Part shown: in pieces, positions 1 to 6,306 of the stretch | How positions within the stretch are numbered: position 1 is the first letter of the stretch | Layout: every line of letters begins with the position of its first letter | From: Flavobacteriaceae bacterium | Lineage (GTDB): Bacteria > Bacteroidota > Bacteroidia > Flavobacteriales > Flavobacteriaceae | Assembly (NCBI GenBank): GCA_013001365.1 | Contig: JABDMQ010000122.1 | Location: 1-12,688, forward strand | DNA: 12,688 bases | Direction: 5' to 3' | Made by a program: the position numbers and the translations under genes | Notes under the pieces: generated by a model | Told to the model about the DNA's origin: nothing | What the model saw: only the letters and a program-made list of their open reading frames with translations | Databases searched by the model: none

Positions 1-514
1 ATCTAAGGATGTTATTATTATTTTTAGAGATATATTTATCTTTACCCTTTGCCAAACAAATTAATTTCACATAAGATTCATACTTCTCAATAACCTTGTC
101 TTCAGCAATGTGAGGCAATAGCCCGTCATCTTTTATATATGAATCTTTTAAAAAGGCTTTCCAAAAATATTCGTCAAATTCTTCAGGTGAATTACCATCG
201 ATGATTATACCGTCTTTATGTGCTCTCTCATGTGATTCGATCTTTAGTTTTCTTTTCCAGAGGTTAGGACATAGAATAAATGGCATATTTGCATACTGTA
301 ATGATGCATATTCGCCAGTGTCAAATATTTTGTTCATAACAGCAGTAGTACCAGATCTTGCTAATCCAGTTACAAATACATGCTCCTTCACAATTAAGTC
401 TTTGGTCTTTCGACCAAACATAATTTCTTCCATTTCAAGAGTGGATTTTGAAATGCTGAAATTATCTAGATATAACTTATGTAATAACTTATCGGTTGCG
501 GAATAACTTGCCAT
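1..514 (-). CDS. PAPS-dependent sulfotransferase family protein, partial (C-terminus beyond left edge)
   Basis: Translating the minus strand from the ATG at 514 gives 171 residues that run off the window edge without a stop. Residues 47-57 read FVTGLARSGTT, the 5'-phosphosulfate-binding loop of the PAPS-dependent sulfotransferase fold. At the cut end, YISKNNNNILR (161-171) resembles the 3'-phosphate-binding segment typical of bacterial members. The family transfers sulfate from cytosolic PAPS to hydroxyls or amines of sugars, lipids or proteins; the acceptor cannot be read from this fragment. There is no signal peptide, as expected for a cytosolic enzyme. The start overlaps the end of the upstream membrane-protein gene by 26 bp, so the two are probably co-transcribed and coupled. 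The gene closes a module headed by an ASST-like protein, so a second sulfate-handling enzyme sits three genes upstream. The family call is firm; the substrate is unknown. Confidence 0.88.
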   Translation of the reverse strand, partial: MASYSATDKLLHKLYLDNFSISKSTLEMEEIMFGRKTKDLIVKEHVFVTGLARSGTTAVMNKIFDTGEYASLQYANMPFILCPNLWKRKLKIESHERAHKDGIIIDGNSPEEFDEYFWKAFLKDSYIKDDGLLPHIAEDKVIEKYESYVKLICLAKGKDKYISKNNNNILR

Positions 515-872
515 AATGCCTTTTAAAGAGGATATAAAAAACAACAGTAACAACAGGAATAAGCAACCCCCACCATGTTACAAGTATATTTGGATTGAGT
601 TCAGGTGAGAATGTTTCCAACAAAAACAGGCTTAAAAAAGGTGCTACGAACAAGAAAATACCAAAAACTAGTTTTCCGAGTAACACAAACTGCTTAGAAA
701 TCTGTTGAAGTAATAATTTTTGTTTTTCATCATCTTCTATTGATTTATCAGACATCACTTTAAATTGATGTTTATATGAAGCAATCAATTCTTTTAATGT
801 ACTCGAAAGATGAGAGTATTCGAACAGAATACAAGATAGAATGGTTAAAACAACAAGAATGAAATAAACCAA
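489..872 (-). CDS. Membrane protein of unknown function in the sulfotransferase module
   Basis: This 127-residue protein is not one I recognise. It has a hydrophobic helix at about residues 2-18. A charged, probably coiled-coil stretch follows (about 22-62, with the segment SIEDDEKQKLLLQQISKQ). Two more hydrophobic helices lie at about 66-86 and 98-115, and the tail is basic (KRHYGKLFRNR). The layout suggests an inner-membrane protein with three helices and one helical loop. No ATG is available before residue 40 without losing helix 1. The best start is TTG at 872, 1 nt after the stop of the preceding small gene, so initiation may be weak or coupled. The end overlaps the sulfotransferase start by 26 bp. 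Its place between an exported ASST-like protein and a cytosolic sulfotransferase suggests a membrane partner role, which is inference only. Confidence 0.75.
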   Translation of the reverse strand: MVYFILVVLTILSCILFEYSHLSSTLKELIASYKHQFKVMSDKSIEDDEKQKLLLQQISKQFVLLGKLVFGIFLFVAPFLSLFLLETFSPELNPNILVTWWGLLIPVVTVVFYILFKRHYGKLFRNR

Positions 873-873
873 A

Positions 874-1026
874 TTAACTTCTATTAAGCTTGCTTTTTAA
901 AAAACCAAAAAAACGCTTTATTGGAATCCAGAAAACTGCAACCAAAAAAGCAAAGAAAGTTAAAAATATTCCAGTTATCACTGCTAAAACTCCACCGCCA
1001 AGACCTGGCCCAAGATATAAAAACAT
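874..1026 (-). CDS. Small glycine-rich single-span membrane protein (50 aa)
   Basis: The frame is open upstream to 1086, but I place the start at the ATG at 1026. The predicted protein then begins MFLYLGPGLGGGVLAV, the upstream bases are A/T rich as usual for Bacteroidota starts, and a 47 bp overlap with the preceding gene is avoided. The 50-residue product has a GPGLGGG motif at residues 6-12, one long hydrophobic segment (about 13-35) and a basic end (PIKRFFGFLKSKLNRS). This pattern matches a widespread family of tiny bacterial membrane proteins of unknown function that I recall seeing in envelope and polysaccharide loci. It is packed 13 bp after the ASST-like gene and 1 bp before the next membrane protein, so it is almost certainly part of the same transcript. 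The glycine motif could favour helix packing with a partner; that is inference. Confidence 0.7.
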   Translation of the reverse strand: MFLYLGPGLGGGVLAVITGIFLTFFAFLVAVFWIPIKRFFGFLKSKLNRS

Positions 1027-1039
1027 AACTCTATTTTTT

Positions 1040-2389
1040 TTATTTAATAATTCGACTCCAGAAAAGATGTGAAATGTAATTTTCATTAATTCTTTTCACA
1101 TATTCAATATTTTTTTTATTTGTATCTCCAATAATGATCCGACCTTGATTCGATTCTTCTATAAATAACTCACCACTTTCTAATATATCGCATCTGCCAG
1201 ATGTTACCGTTTGTATTTCTTCCGACTGCATTAGTTTGTGATATGGTGTTGATATACTATCCTTCTCAAAATCATACAAATATACCTCATTAAAAGGTCT
1301 TTTTTCACTAAAGGACAAATTAACATTGGTGATTCTTGGGTCGATTTTGCTTTCCTCCCGTATTACATCATTACCAAAAACCACGATCTTACTGTTATCA
1401 TAAAAATCGGCATCATGTTGATTGTACCAAGGACCATGTTTTAACCATAAAATTTCATTGGTTGAAGGTCTAAATAGAAATACAGTGCTGATATTCCTGC
1501 AAGACACCAATAAGTCTCCTTTTTGCCAAAAATCACCATCTTCCAGTGCGGGTTGAATATCATTTAAATGAATTTGATCACTTATTATTTGTCCTTTGGA
1601 TAGCAATAAATCCTCAAAGCCATTCTCTAGTAATATCTCTACAACTGATTTACTATATATCTCATCACCTGAATTACTATCTAGTAAAGTAATATGGTCA
1701 TCTTGGAAAGTATTTTTATAGGATTCAAAACTACCAGGTAAAAAATCAAACTTGCCAGAGATAAAAGGTTGCGTGCAAACATAGATATTCCCCTCGCTGT
1801 CAGATTCAATTGTATGATGATATATCCTGTCATTTTTCAGCCACATCAACTCATTCTCAGCGTTAATCTTTGCTAATAAGCTGGTTAACTGTGAGTTGAA
1901 AATAAGTGAGCTGTCCTTTGTCATTAGAGGATGCATAAAATATAGATCGCTATCCTTTGATGGCGGTCTTCTCGGATTTTCTTCCTGAAATGCTTTTAGA
2001 TATAAGCCTTTACTATCAGGCACCCATTCTTTTATAGATTTACCTGTGTTAATGTTTAATAATTCAAATCTAGAATCAAATCTAGCGGCTTTATATGAAA
2101 CCAATAAATTTGGATAAGGAACCGAATCGTTTTTATTCAAATAGCTAAACCCATCTCCTAGATCAGCATTGGAAATCAAGAATTCATCAGGCTGGATAAA
2201 CTTATAAATTGAAGTAGTAGTTTCTGCAAGGAATTTAATCGGTTTAGCAAATATCCCAAGTCGGCTTTTTCCTTCATCACTAGACAGATAGATGTTCCTA
2301 ACACTTGCTGACAATAGCATTGAATAGAAAAATAGGCCAACAATTAAAATAAACCCGTACCTGATTTTTTTCATTGCATTTTTCTTCAT
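1040..2389 (-). CDS. Arylsulfate sulfotransferase (ASST)-like beta-propeller protein, membrane-anchored or exported
   Basis: This is a 449-residue protein with an N-terminal basic/hydrophobic signal or anchor (about residues 8-30), so the bulk should lie in the periplasm. The rest resembles the arylsulfotransferase propeller family (Arylsulfotran_2 type). Segments that fit the active-site layout of E. coli ASST are HHTIESDSEGNIYV (191-204), DQIHLNDIQPA (271-281), SCRNIST (296-302) and GPWYNQHDADF (319-329). These give candidate catalytic residues His192, His274, Arg298 and His325; the last would be the sulfate-accepting histidine. Known ASSTs move sulfate between phenolic esters without PAPS, but many homologues are uncharacterised and the reaction here is unproven. 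The start could also be the ATG six codons in, at 2374. It heads a four-gene packed module ending in a PAPS-type sulfotransferase. A 134 bp gap separates it from the acyltransferase gene upstream. Confidence 0.78.
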   Translation of the reverse strand: MKKNAMKKIRYGFILIVGLFFYSMLLSASVRNIYLSSDEGKSRLGIFAKPIKFLAETTTSIYKFIQPDEFLISNADLGDGFSYLNKNDSVPYPNLLVSYKAARFDSRFELLNINTGKSIKEWVPDSKGLYLKAFQEENPRRPPSKDSDLYFMHPLMTKDSSLIFNSQLTSLLAKINAENELMWLKNDRIYHHTIESDSEGNIYVCTQPFISGKFDFLPGSFESYKNTFQDDHITLLDSNSGDEIYSKSVVEILLENGFEDLLLSKGQIISDQIHLNDIQPALEDGDFWQKGDLLVSCRNISTVFLFRPSTNEILWLKHGPWYNQHDADFYDNSKIVVFGNDVIREESKIDPRITNVNLSFSEKRPFNEVYLYDFEKDSISTPYHKLMQSEEIQTVTSGRCDILESGELFIEESNQGRIIIGDTNKKNIEYVKRINENYISHLFWSRIIK

Positions 2390-2523
2390 GCCACAAATTA
2401 ATGAAATTATGAATTTAAAACATTTATAATTTCGTTGTATGCCTAATTAACTCGTTAACTTAATTACGCAAGCAGGAAAATTAATGAATCATACATTAAA
2501 TAATCCTTACCTGTAACATTGAG

Positions 2524-3072
2524 CTATGAATATTCAGGAACTTTCCCTACTACTCCCTTGTAAAATTCTTTCATGAACTTAAGATCGGCATCAATATCAT
2601 CAGTTGGATAAAAAGGCTCTGAAATCTTGTTCTCTTTGTTCTTGAAATCCAATGTGAACATGATTATTGGAACATTGGCCTCTTTGGCAATGTAATAAAA
2701 ACCAGTTCGCCATTTATCCACTTTTTTCCTTGTTCCTTCTGGAGCTAGTGTTAATCTAAACTCATCCTTATCTTTGAACATCTGTGCAATTGCTTGCACC
2801 TTGTTCTGTCCCGAGGTTCTATCTAAGGACTCACCGCCAATAGCTCTCAAGTACCAACCAAATGGCCCTACAAACAGCTCTTTCTTGCCGATGAAATTAG
2901 TTTTTATTCCAACAACTTTGCGAAGTAATACACCAATATAAAAGTCGTGCCAACTTGTATGAGGCGCTGCTACTATAACGGCTTTCTTGATAGTTTCCTT
3001 AGAGAATGTTGTATTCCCTACAATTTTCCAACCAAGTAACTTAAAATATATGAATTTAGCTAACCAACGCAT
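2524..3072 (-). CDS. PlsC-like 1-acyl-glycerol-phosphate / lysophospholipid acyltransferase family protein
   Basis: The 182-residue protein shows the two hallmark blocks of the LPLAT/PlsC superfamily. The first is HTSWHD (residues 38-43), the catalytic H-x4-D motif. The second is APEGTRKK (110-117), the EGTR acyl-acceptor phosphate-binding motif. Between them are the family-typical segments GPFGWYLRAIGG and LDRTSG. The protein lacks a long N-terminal membrane helix and is shorter than E. coli PlsC (about 245 residues), as many Bacteroidota paralogues are. The reading frame extends upstream to 3144, but I chose the ATG at 3072 because homologues typically begin with a similar MRWLAKF-like segment and it lies 1 nt after the kdnB-like stop codon, implying tight coupling. 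It acts at the membrane, transferring an acyl chain to a lyso-lipid or related acceptor. Its link to the KDO genes suggests an envelope-lipid role, but the acceptor is unknown. Confidence 0.88.
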   Translation of the reverse strand: MRWLAKFIYFKLLGWKIVGNTTFSKETIKKAVIVAAPHTSWHDFYIGVLLRKVVGIKTNFIGKKELFVGPFGWYLRAIGGESLDRTSGQNKVQAIAQMFKDKDEFRLTLAPEGTRKKVDKWRTGFYYIAKEANVPIIMFTLDFKNKENKISEPFYPTDDIDADLKFMKEFYKGVVGKVPEYS

Positions 3073-3073
3073 A

Positions 3074-4156
3074 CTACATGAGTTGGTATAATGCCTTGAT
3101 CTTTTCTCGAGAAATTTTCTTTTTCCAATTCTTACCAATAGCATTTTCCCATAGAGGTTCCAGACTTAATGCCACATCGATCATTGTATTGTAATCATCT
3201 TCGCTTAGGTCGGCACAAATGTTCTTTGGCAATTCAATCTCATGTTTTTGTTTCATTTCCTTGAAGAGTTTTACACCATCCGGATAGAAATCCTCTAAAC
3301 GATCAAAAACAATGCAATTGCCTATTCCATGTTTTGTACCAAGCAAATATGACAATCCATAACTCATGGCGTGCGCAACACCTACTTGAGAATATGCAAT
3401 ACTCATTCCGCCATGCCAAGAAGCCATCATTAGTTTATCCTGCGATTCTTGTTTGCTAAGGTTATCTTCTACGAAGATCTCCTTGCAAAGTGAATAGGCC
3501 TTTTCACCATAACTCTGGCTAAAAGCATTGATATAACTGCCGTTTAAAGATTCTATACAATGGATATAACAGTCCATTCCTGTATAAAACCATTGATTCT
3601 TTGGTACGTCTTTAGTAAGTTCGGGATCAAGGACCACTTGATCAAAAGGGGTGAAATCAGAATTTATTCCTAATTTTTTGTCTGGTCCTGTTAAAACGGT
3701 AGTCCTTGAAACTTCAGCTCCAGTTCCCGAAATAGTTGGAATCCCTACATGATAAACTGCGGGATTCTTAACAAGGTCCCAACCTTGATAATCAGCAGCA
3801 CTGCCATTATTGGTCAGCATAATTGAGACAGCTTTCGCAAGGTCCAAAATGGTGCCTCCACCTATTCCAATTATTCCTGAAGGTCTTTCGCTGCCTTCTA
3901 AGATTATCTTTTCTACCAGCTCATCAACTTGTGAGGTCTTTGGTTCTTCATCTGCAGATACAAAGTGTAATTTATCATTGTAAGCAATAGGAATCCTTGA
4001 AGTCAACCATGTATTTCCCTTAAAAACATCATCAACCAAATAAATGAATGGTGCTTTAGTATTTAGTCTTTTTGGTGAGATAATTTCTTCTAATTGATTG
4101 AAACTGCCTCTGCCAAAAACAACTCTTGGCACCATCGGGAAATTTTTATAATTCAT
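3074..4156 (-). CDS. kdnB: Iron-containing alcohol dehydrogenase, KdnB-like (3-deoxy-manno-octulosonate 8-oxidase candidate)
   Basis: This is a complete 360-residue group III (Fe-dependent) alcohol dehydrogenase. The dinucleotide-binding GIGGGTILDLAKA lies at residues 97-109. The metal ligands fit the FucO pattern: Asp195 and His199 in GMDCYIHCIESL, His262 in VAHAMSYGLSYLLG, and His276 in TKHGIGN. In Shewanella, KdnB oxidises C8 of KDO so that the aminotransferase KdnA can make 8-amino-KDO, and kdsB lies in the same cluster. Sequence flavour (PMVPRVVFGRGSFNQL at the N-terminus, SGTGAEVSRTTVLTG at 143-157) and the nearby kdsB support that assignment over a general alcohol dehydrogenase. No KdnA aminotransferase is present in this window. 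The gene lies 107 bp after the HAD gene, behind a TAnnTTTG box, and is followed after 1 nt by the acyltransferase. The Fe-ADH family is certain; the KDO 8-oxidase role is likely but context-based. Confidence 0.85.
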   Translation of the reverse strand: MNYKNFPMVPRVVFGRGSFNQLEEIISPKRLNTKAPFIYLVDDVFKGNTWLTSRIPIAYNDKLHFVSADEEPKTSQVDELVEKIILEGSERPSGIIGIGGGTILDLAKAVSIMLTNNGSAADYQGWDLVKNPAVYHVGIPTISGTGAEVSRTTVLTGPDKKLGINSDFTPFDQVVLDPELTKDVPKNQWFYTGMDCYIHCIESLNGSYINAFSQSYGEKAYSLCKEIFVEDNLSKQESQDKLMMASWHGGMSIAYSQVGVAHAMSYGLSYLLGTKHGIGNCIVFDRLEDFYPDGVKLFKEMKQKHEIELPKNICADLSEDDYNTMIDVALSLEPLWENAIGKNWKKKISREKIKALYQLM

Positions 4157-4175
4157 TTACTTCTTTATTCATTTA

Positions 4176-4183
4176 CAAAAATA
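4176..4183 (-). promoter_or_regulatory. Candidate -7 box for the kdnB-acyltransferase pair
   Basis: On the minus strand the bases read TATTTTTG, a full match to the Bacteroidota -7 consensus TAnnTTTG, 19 nt upstream of the kdnB ATG. A clear TTG at the usual 17-23 nt spacing is missing; the nearest TTTG is 29 nt away. The site is therefore plausible but weaker than the kdsB and rnpB promoters. Confidence 0.4.
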
Positions 4184-4263
4184 GAAATACTAATGCTATT
4201 TCATTAATTATTCAAATAGAAATGGAATCTATCTGCGAACAGTGCATTATGATATCCATCGAC

Positions 4264-4968
4264 TCAATTCAGGGTGTTTAATATCTCCAATAAACTACTA
4301 TGTGTCTTATAGTTCTTTCCATTTGTTTCCTCTTGAGTCACTTGTTCATGAGCCCAAGTGGTATGAAAAGGAACATGAATTGCTTGAGCACCTATATTGA
4401 CTAAAGGAATGATATCCGACTTCAAGGAGTTACCAATCATAAGGAATTCATTGGGGGCAATGTCCAAATGCTTCAATAATCTTGAATAGTTTTCTTCTTT
4501 TTTATCGCTGAGTACTTCTATATGATGAAATCGATCAAGTAATCCTGACTTTTCCAATTTACGTTCTTGGTCTAGCAGATCTCCCTTTGTTGCTAGGATT
4601 AAGCGATATTTACTTGAAAGCTCATCCAATACTTCTTCAACCCCTTTCAAGAGCTCCACGGGCTTATTTATCATGTTCTTTCCAATATTCAGAATGCTAT
4701 CAATGGTTTCATTTGAAACATTACCATTGGAAAGTACCATTGCCATTTCGACCATGGAAAGTATAAAACCCTTTACACCATACCCGTAAAGCGGCAAATT
4801 CTTCATTTCCATCTTGAAAAGCTCTTGATCCACTTTGTTAGCAGTTTCATAAGGAGCCATAAGCTTGGCGAATTCTATCTCAGCATCCCTAAAATAAGTT
4901 TCATTGATCCAGAGCGTATCATCTGCATCAAAACCAACTACTTTTATGTTTGTATAATCTATTTCCAC
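4264..4968 (-). CDS. HAD superfamily phosphatase with C1-type cap, linked to kdsB
   Basis: The 234-residue protein has all four HAD motifs. Motif I is DADDTLW (residues 14-20), with nucleophile Asp14 and acid/base Asp16. Motif II is Thr127 in ILATKGD. Motif III is Lys157 in SDKKEENY. Motif IV is GNSLKSD (179-185). About 90 residues between motifs I and II form a helical C1 cap, as in phosphoglycolate phosphatase or YjjG-like enzymes. The start codon overlaps the end of kdsB by 10 bp, so it is probably translated together with kdsB. A phosphatase is needed in the KDO pathway (KDO-8-phosphate to KDO, normally KdsC), but KdsC is a short capless HAD of about 180 residues. If this enzyme does that job it is a different subfamily. 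A general sugar- or nucleotide-phosphate role is equally possible. Confidence 0.85.
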   Translation of the reverse strand: MEIDYTNIKVVGFDADDTLWINETYFRDAEIEFAKLMAPYETANKVDQELFKMEMKNLPLYGYGVKGFILSMVEMAMVLSNGNVSNETIDSILNIGKNMINKPVELLKGVEEVLDELSSKYRLILATKGDLLDQERKLEKSGLLDRFHHIEVLSDKKEENYSRLLKHLDIAPNEFLMIGNSLKSDIIPLVNIGAQAIHVPFHTTWAHEQVTQEETNGKNYKTHSSLLEILNTLN

Positions 4969-5685
4969 AATTTCTTAGCTCTTTCTAGATCTTCCGGAGT
5001 ATCTATTTCAACACCTTCAACTGTTGTCTCTACCATTTTTATACGCTTACCATATTCAAGGTATCTGATACATTCAATCTTTTCGGTTGCCTCCAAGAAC
5101 TGCATGGGAAGGTTTGTAAAATCAATTAAAGCTTGCTTCCTGAATGCATAAATGCCTTTGTGTTTGAAGTATCGTGCTTTGGCCTCCTTATCCCTTGGAA
5201 ATGGAATCGGACTTCTTGAGAAATACAATGCAAAATCATTTTGATCTACGATGACTTTTACTGTATTGGGATTATTGATTTCTTCCCAATCCTTGATTTC
5301 TACCATAAGTGATGCCAGGTCAATCTCCTGATTCTCATCCTCTTTGAACACGTCAAGGACCTGTGCTAAGCTTTCTCGTTCTAAAAGGTTCATCTCCTTG
5401 CACATTTACCACGATATCAGCTTCGATATTCTGAACAGCCTCAGCTATACGGTCGCTACCAGATTCATGTTCTTTAATACTCATTATTGACTTACCACCA
5501 TTGGAAACGATTTCATTATAAATTATATCACTATCAGTTACTACATAAACCTCATCGAATAATCCTGTGGTAACAGTGGCTTGGTAAGTTCTCAAGATAA
5601 CGGACTTCCCGCCCAGGTCCTGCATTAATTTGCCTGGAAATCTAGATGCACTATAGCGTGCCGGAATCATGGAAATGACCTTCAT
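4959..5685 (-). pseudogene. kdsB: 3-deoxy-manno-octulosonate cytidylyltransferase (CMP-KDO synthetase), frameshifted in this sequence
   Basis: Two minus-strand frames together cover a full-length KdsB of about 242 residues. The first (from ATG 5685) carries IPARYSASRFPGKL (residues 7-20, CTP-binding) and VNVQGDEPF (93-101), then reads RTRKLSTGP and stops at 5353. The second continues correctly with ERESLAQVLDVF, then YFSRSPIPFPR, HKGIYAF and VEGVEIDTPEDLERAKKL, ending at 4959. The break lies at the T4 run at 5383-5386 and needs +1 (or -2) to repair. A 2 nt loss from a codon after GDEPF would fit best, giving GDEPF-x-ERESL. KdsB activates KDO (or 8-amino-KDO in some species) as the CMP-sugar for lipid A glycosylation. 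Both halves are otherwise well conserved, so the lesion is recent or a sequencing error rather than an old decay. A promoter lies just upstream. Confidence 0.85.
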
Positions 5686-5708
5686 TTAGCTTGTTATGAA
5701 ATGATATT

Positions 5709-5737
5709 CAAAAATAAGATAATTTGAAATATTTCAA
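5709..5737 (-). promoter_or_regulatory. Bacteroidota-type promoter upstream of kdsB
   Basis: The minus strand has TTG (5737-5735), an 18 nt spacer, then TATTTTTG (5716-5709), matching the TTG / TAnnTTTG consensus of the primary sigma factor in this phylum. The -7 box ends 23 nt before the kdsB ATG, giving a short leader of about 17 nt. The -33 element overlaps the stop codon of the DUF4126 gene. This suggests kdsB and the HAD gene need not depend on the helicase transcript. Confidence 0.6.
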
Positions 5738-6306
5738 TCTCTTCTTGGACGTATCTTTCTATAAAGCCAAAATATGACCATTAGAATCATTATAACACCT
5801 ATAATAGCTATTATTGGAAGGAATATGGACAAAGCGGACATAACTATAGATGTTCCTGTTTCAACAGTGGAAACTATGGGATTCCCTAAACCACCGGTAG
5901 TTGCTGTTGATGTTAATCTTGTTGCTCCAGAAGTTCCCTTTATGGCCGCCGCAGTTCCTCCTCCTGCAATGATAGCAAGTGACCAAGTTACCACTGGACT
6001 CAGGTCGGCAACTGTAGAAACCATAACAGCTGTTCCTGCAACTGCCGCCAATGGTACCGCTATGGTATCCAAAAGATTATCTATATAAGGAATGTAATAA
6101 GCAAAAATCTCAACGACCGTTGCTACTCCGAGAGTAATTACCGCAGCGAGACTTCCAATCCATTGCCAACTTTCATTGAGCTCCCATACATTGAAATAAG
6201 AAGCAAGGCTTAAGGCAAATAAAGGTACGAAAACCCGAAAGCCCACAGAAGCGGCCAATCCTATACCAAGGAAAATACTGATGATGGTTTCCGGAGTCAT
6301 ATTCAT
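5734..6306 (-). CDS. DUF4126 family integral membrane protein
   Basis: The 190-residue, strongly hydrophobic protein matches my recollection of DUF4126. It starts with TPETIISIFLGIGLAASVGFRVFVPLF (residues about 4-30, the most family-typical part). Helices follow at about 50-70, 80-100 and 104-120. A small-residue stretch rich in Gly, Ala, Ser and Thr lies at 114-142, and a last helix at 155-182 is followed by the basic tail RKIRPRRD. The biochemical function is unknown. Its ATG overlaps the helicase stop as ATGA (6303-6306), a classic coupling arrangement; an alternative ATG lies two codons later. It is followed by 48 bp holding the kdsB promoter. I see nothing that ties it mechanistically to either the helicase or the KDO genes. 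Confidence 0.85.
   Translation of the reverse strand: MNMTPETIISIFLGIGLAASVGFRVFVPLFALSLASYFNVWELNESWQWIGSLAAVITLGVATVVEIFAYYIPYIDNLLDTIAVPLAAVAGTAVMVSTVADLSPVVTWSLAIIAGGGTAAAIKGTSGATRLTSTATTGGLGNPIVSTVETGTSIVMSALSIFLPIIAIIGVIMILMVIFWLYRKIRPRRD

Noticed and set aside
201..506. Plus-strand open frame of about 101 codons
   Set aside because: It lies antisense to the partial sulfotransferase, whose minus-strand frame has clear family motifs; the plus-strand peptide resembles nothing.
2444..2466. AT-only inverted repeat (TAATTAA / TTAATTA, 9 nt loop) between the acyltransferase and ASST genes
   Set aside because: The stem has no G-C pair and no T-tract follows in a sensible position, so it is expected by chance in AT-rich DNA and not called a terminator.
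3073..3144. N-terminal extension of the acyltransferase frame up to 3144
   Set aside because: It overlaps the kdnB-like gene by 71 bp with no family similarity; the ATG at 3072 directly after the kdnB stop is better.
5383..5386. Programmed ribosomal frameshift as the main explanation of the kdsB break
   Set aside because: The required shift is +1 or -2, while the site lacks a stop codon in the A site, a known slippery +1 motif or an evident downstream structure; kept only as a minor alternative.
5774..6088. Plus-strand open frame of about 104 codons rich in Ile, Ala, Val and Pro
   Set aside because: It is antisense to the DUF4126 gene; the hydrophobic composition is a mirror of the transmembrane codons.
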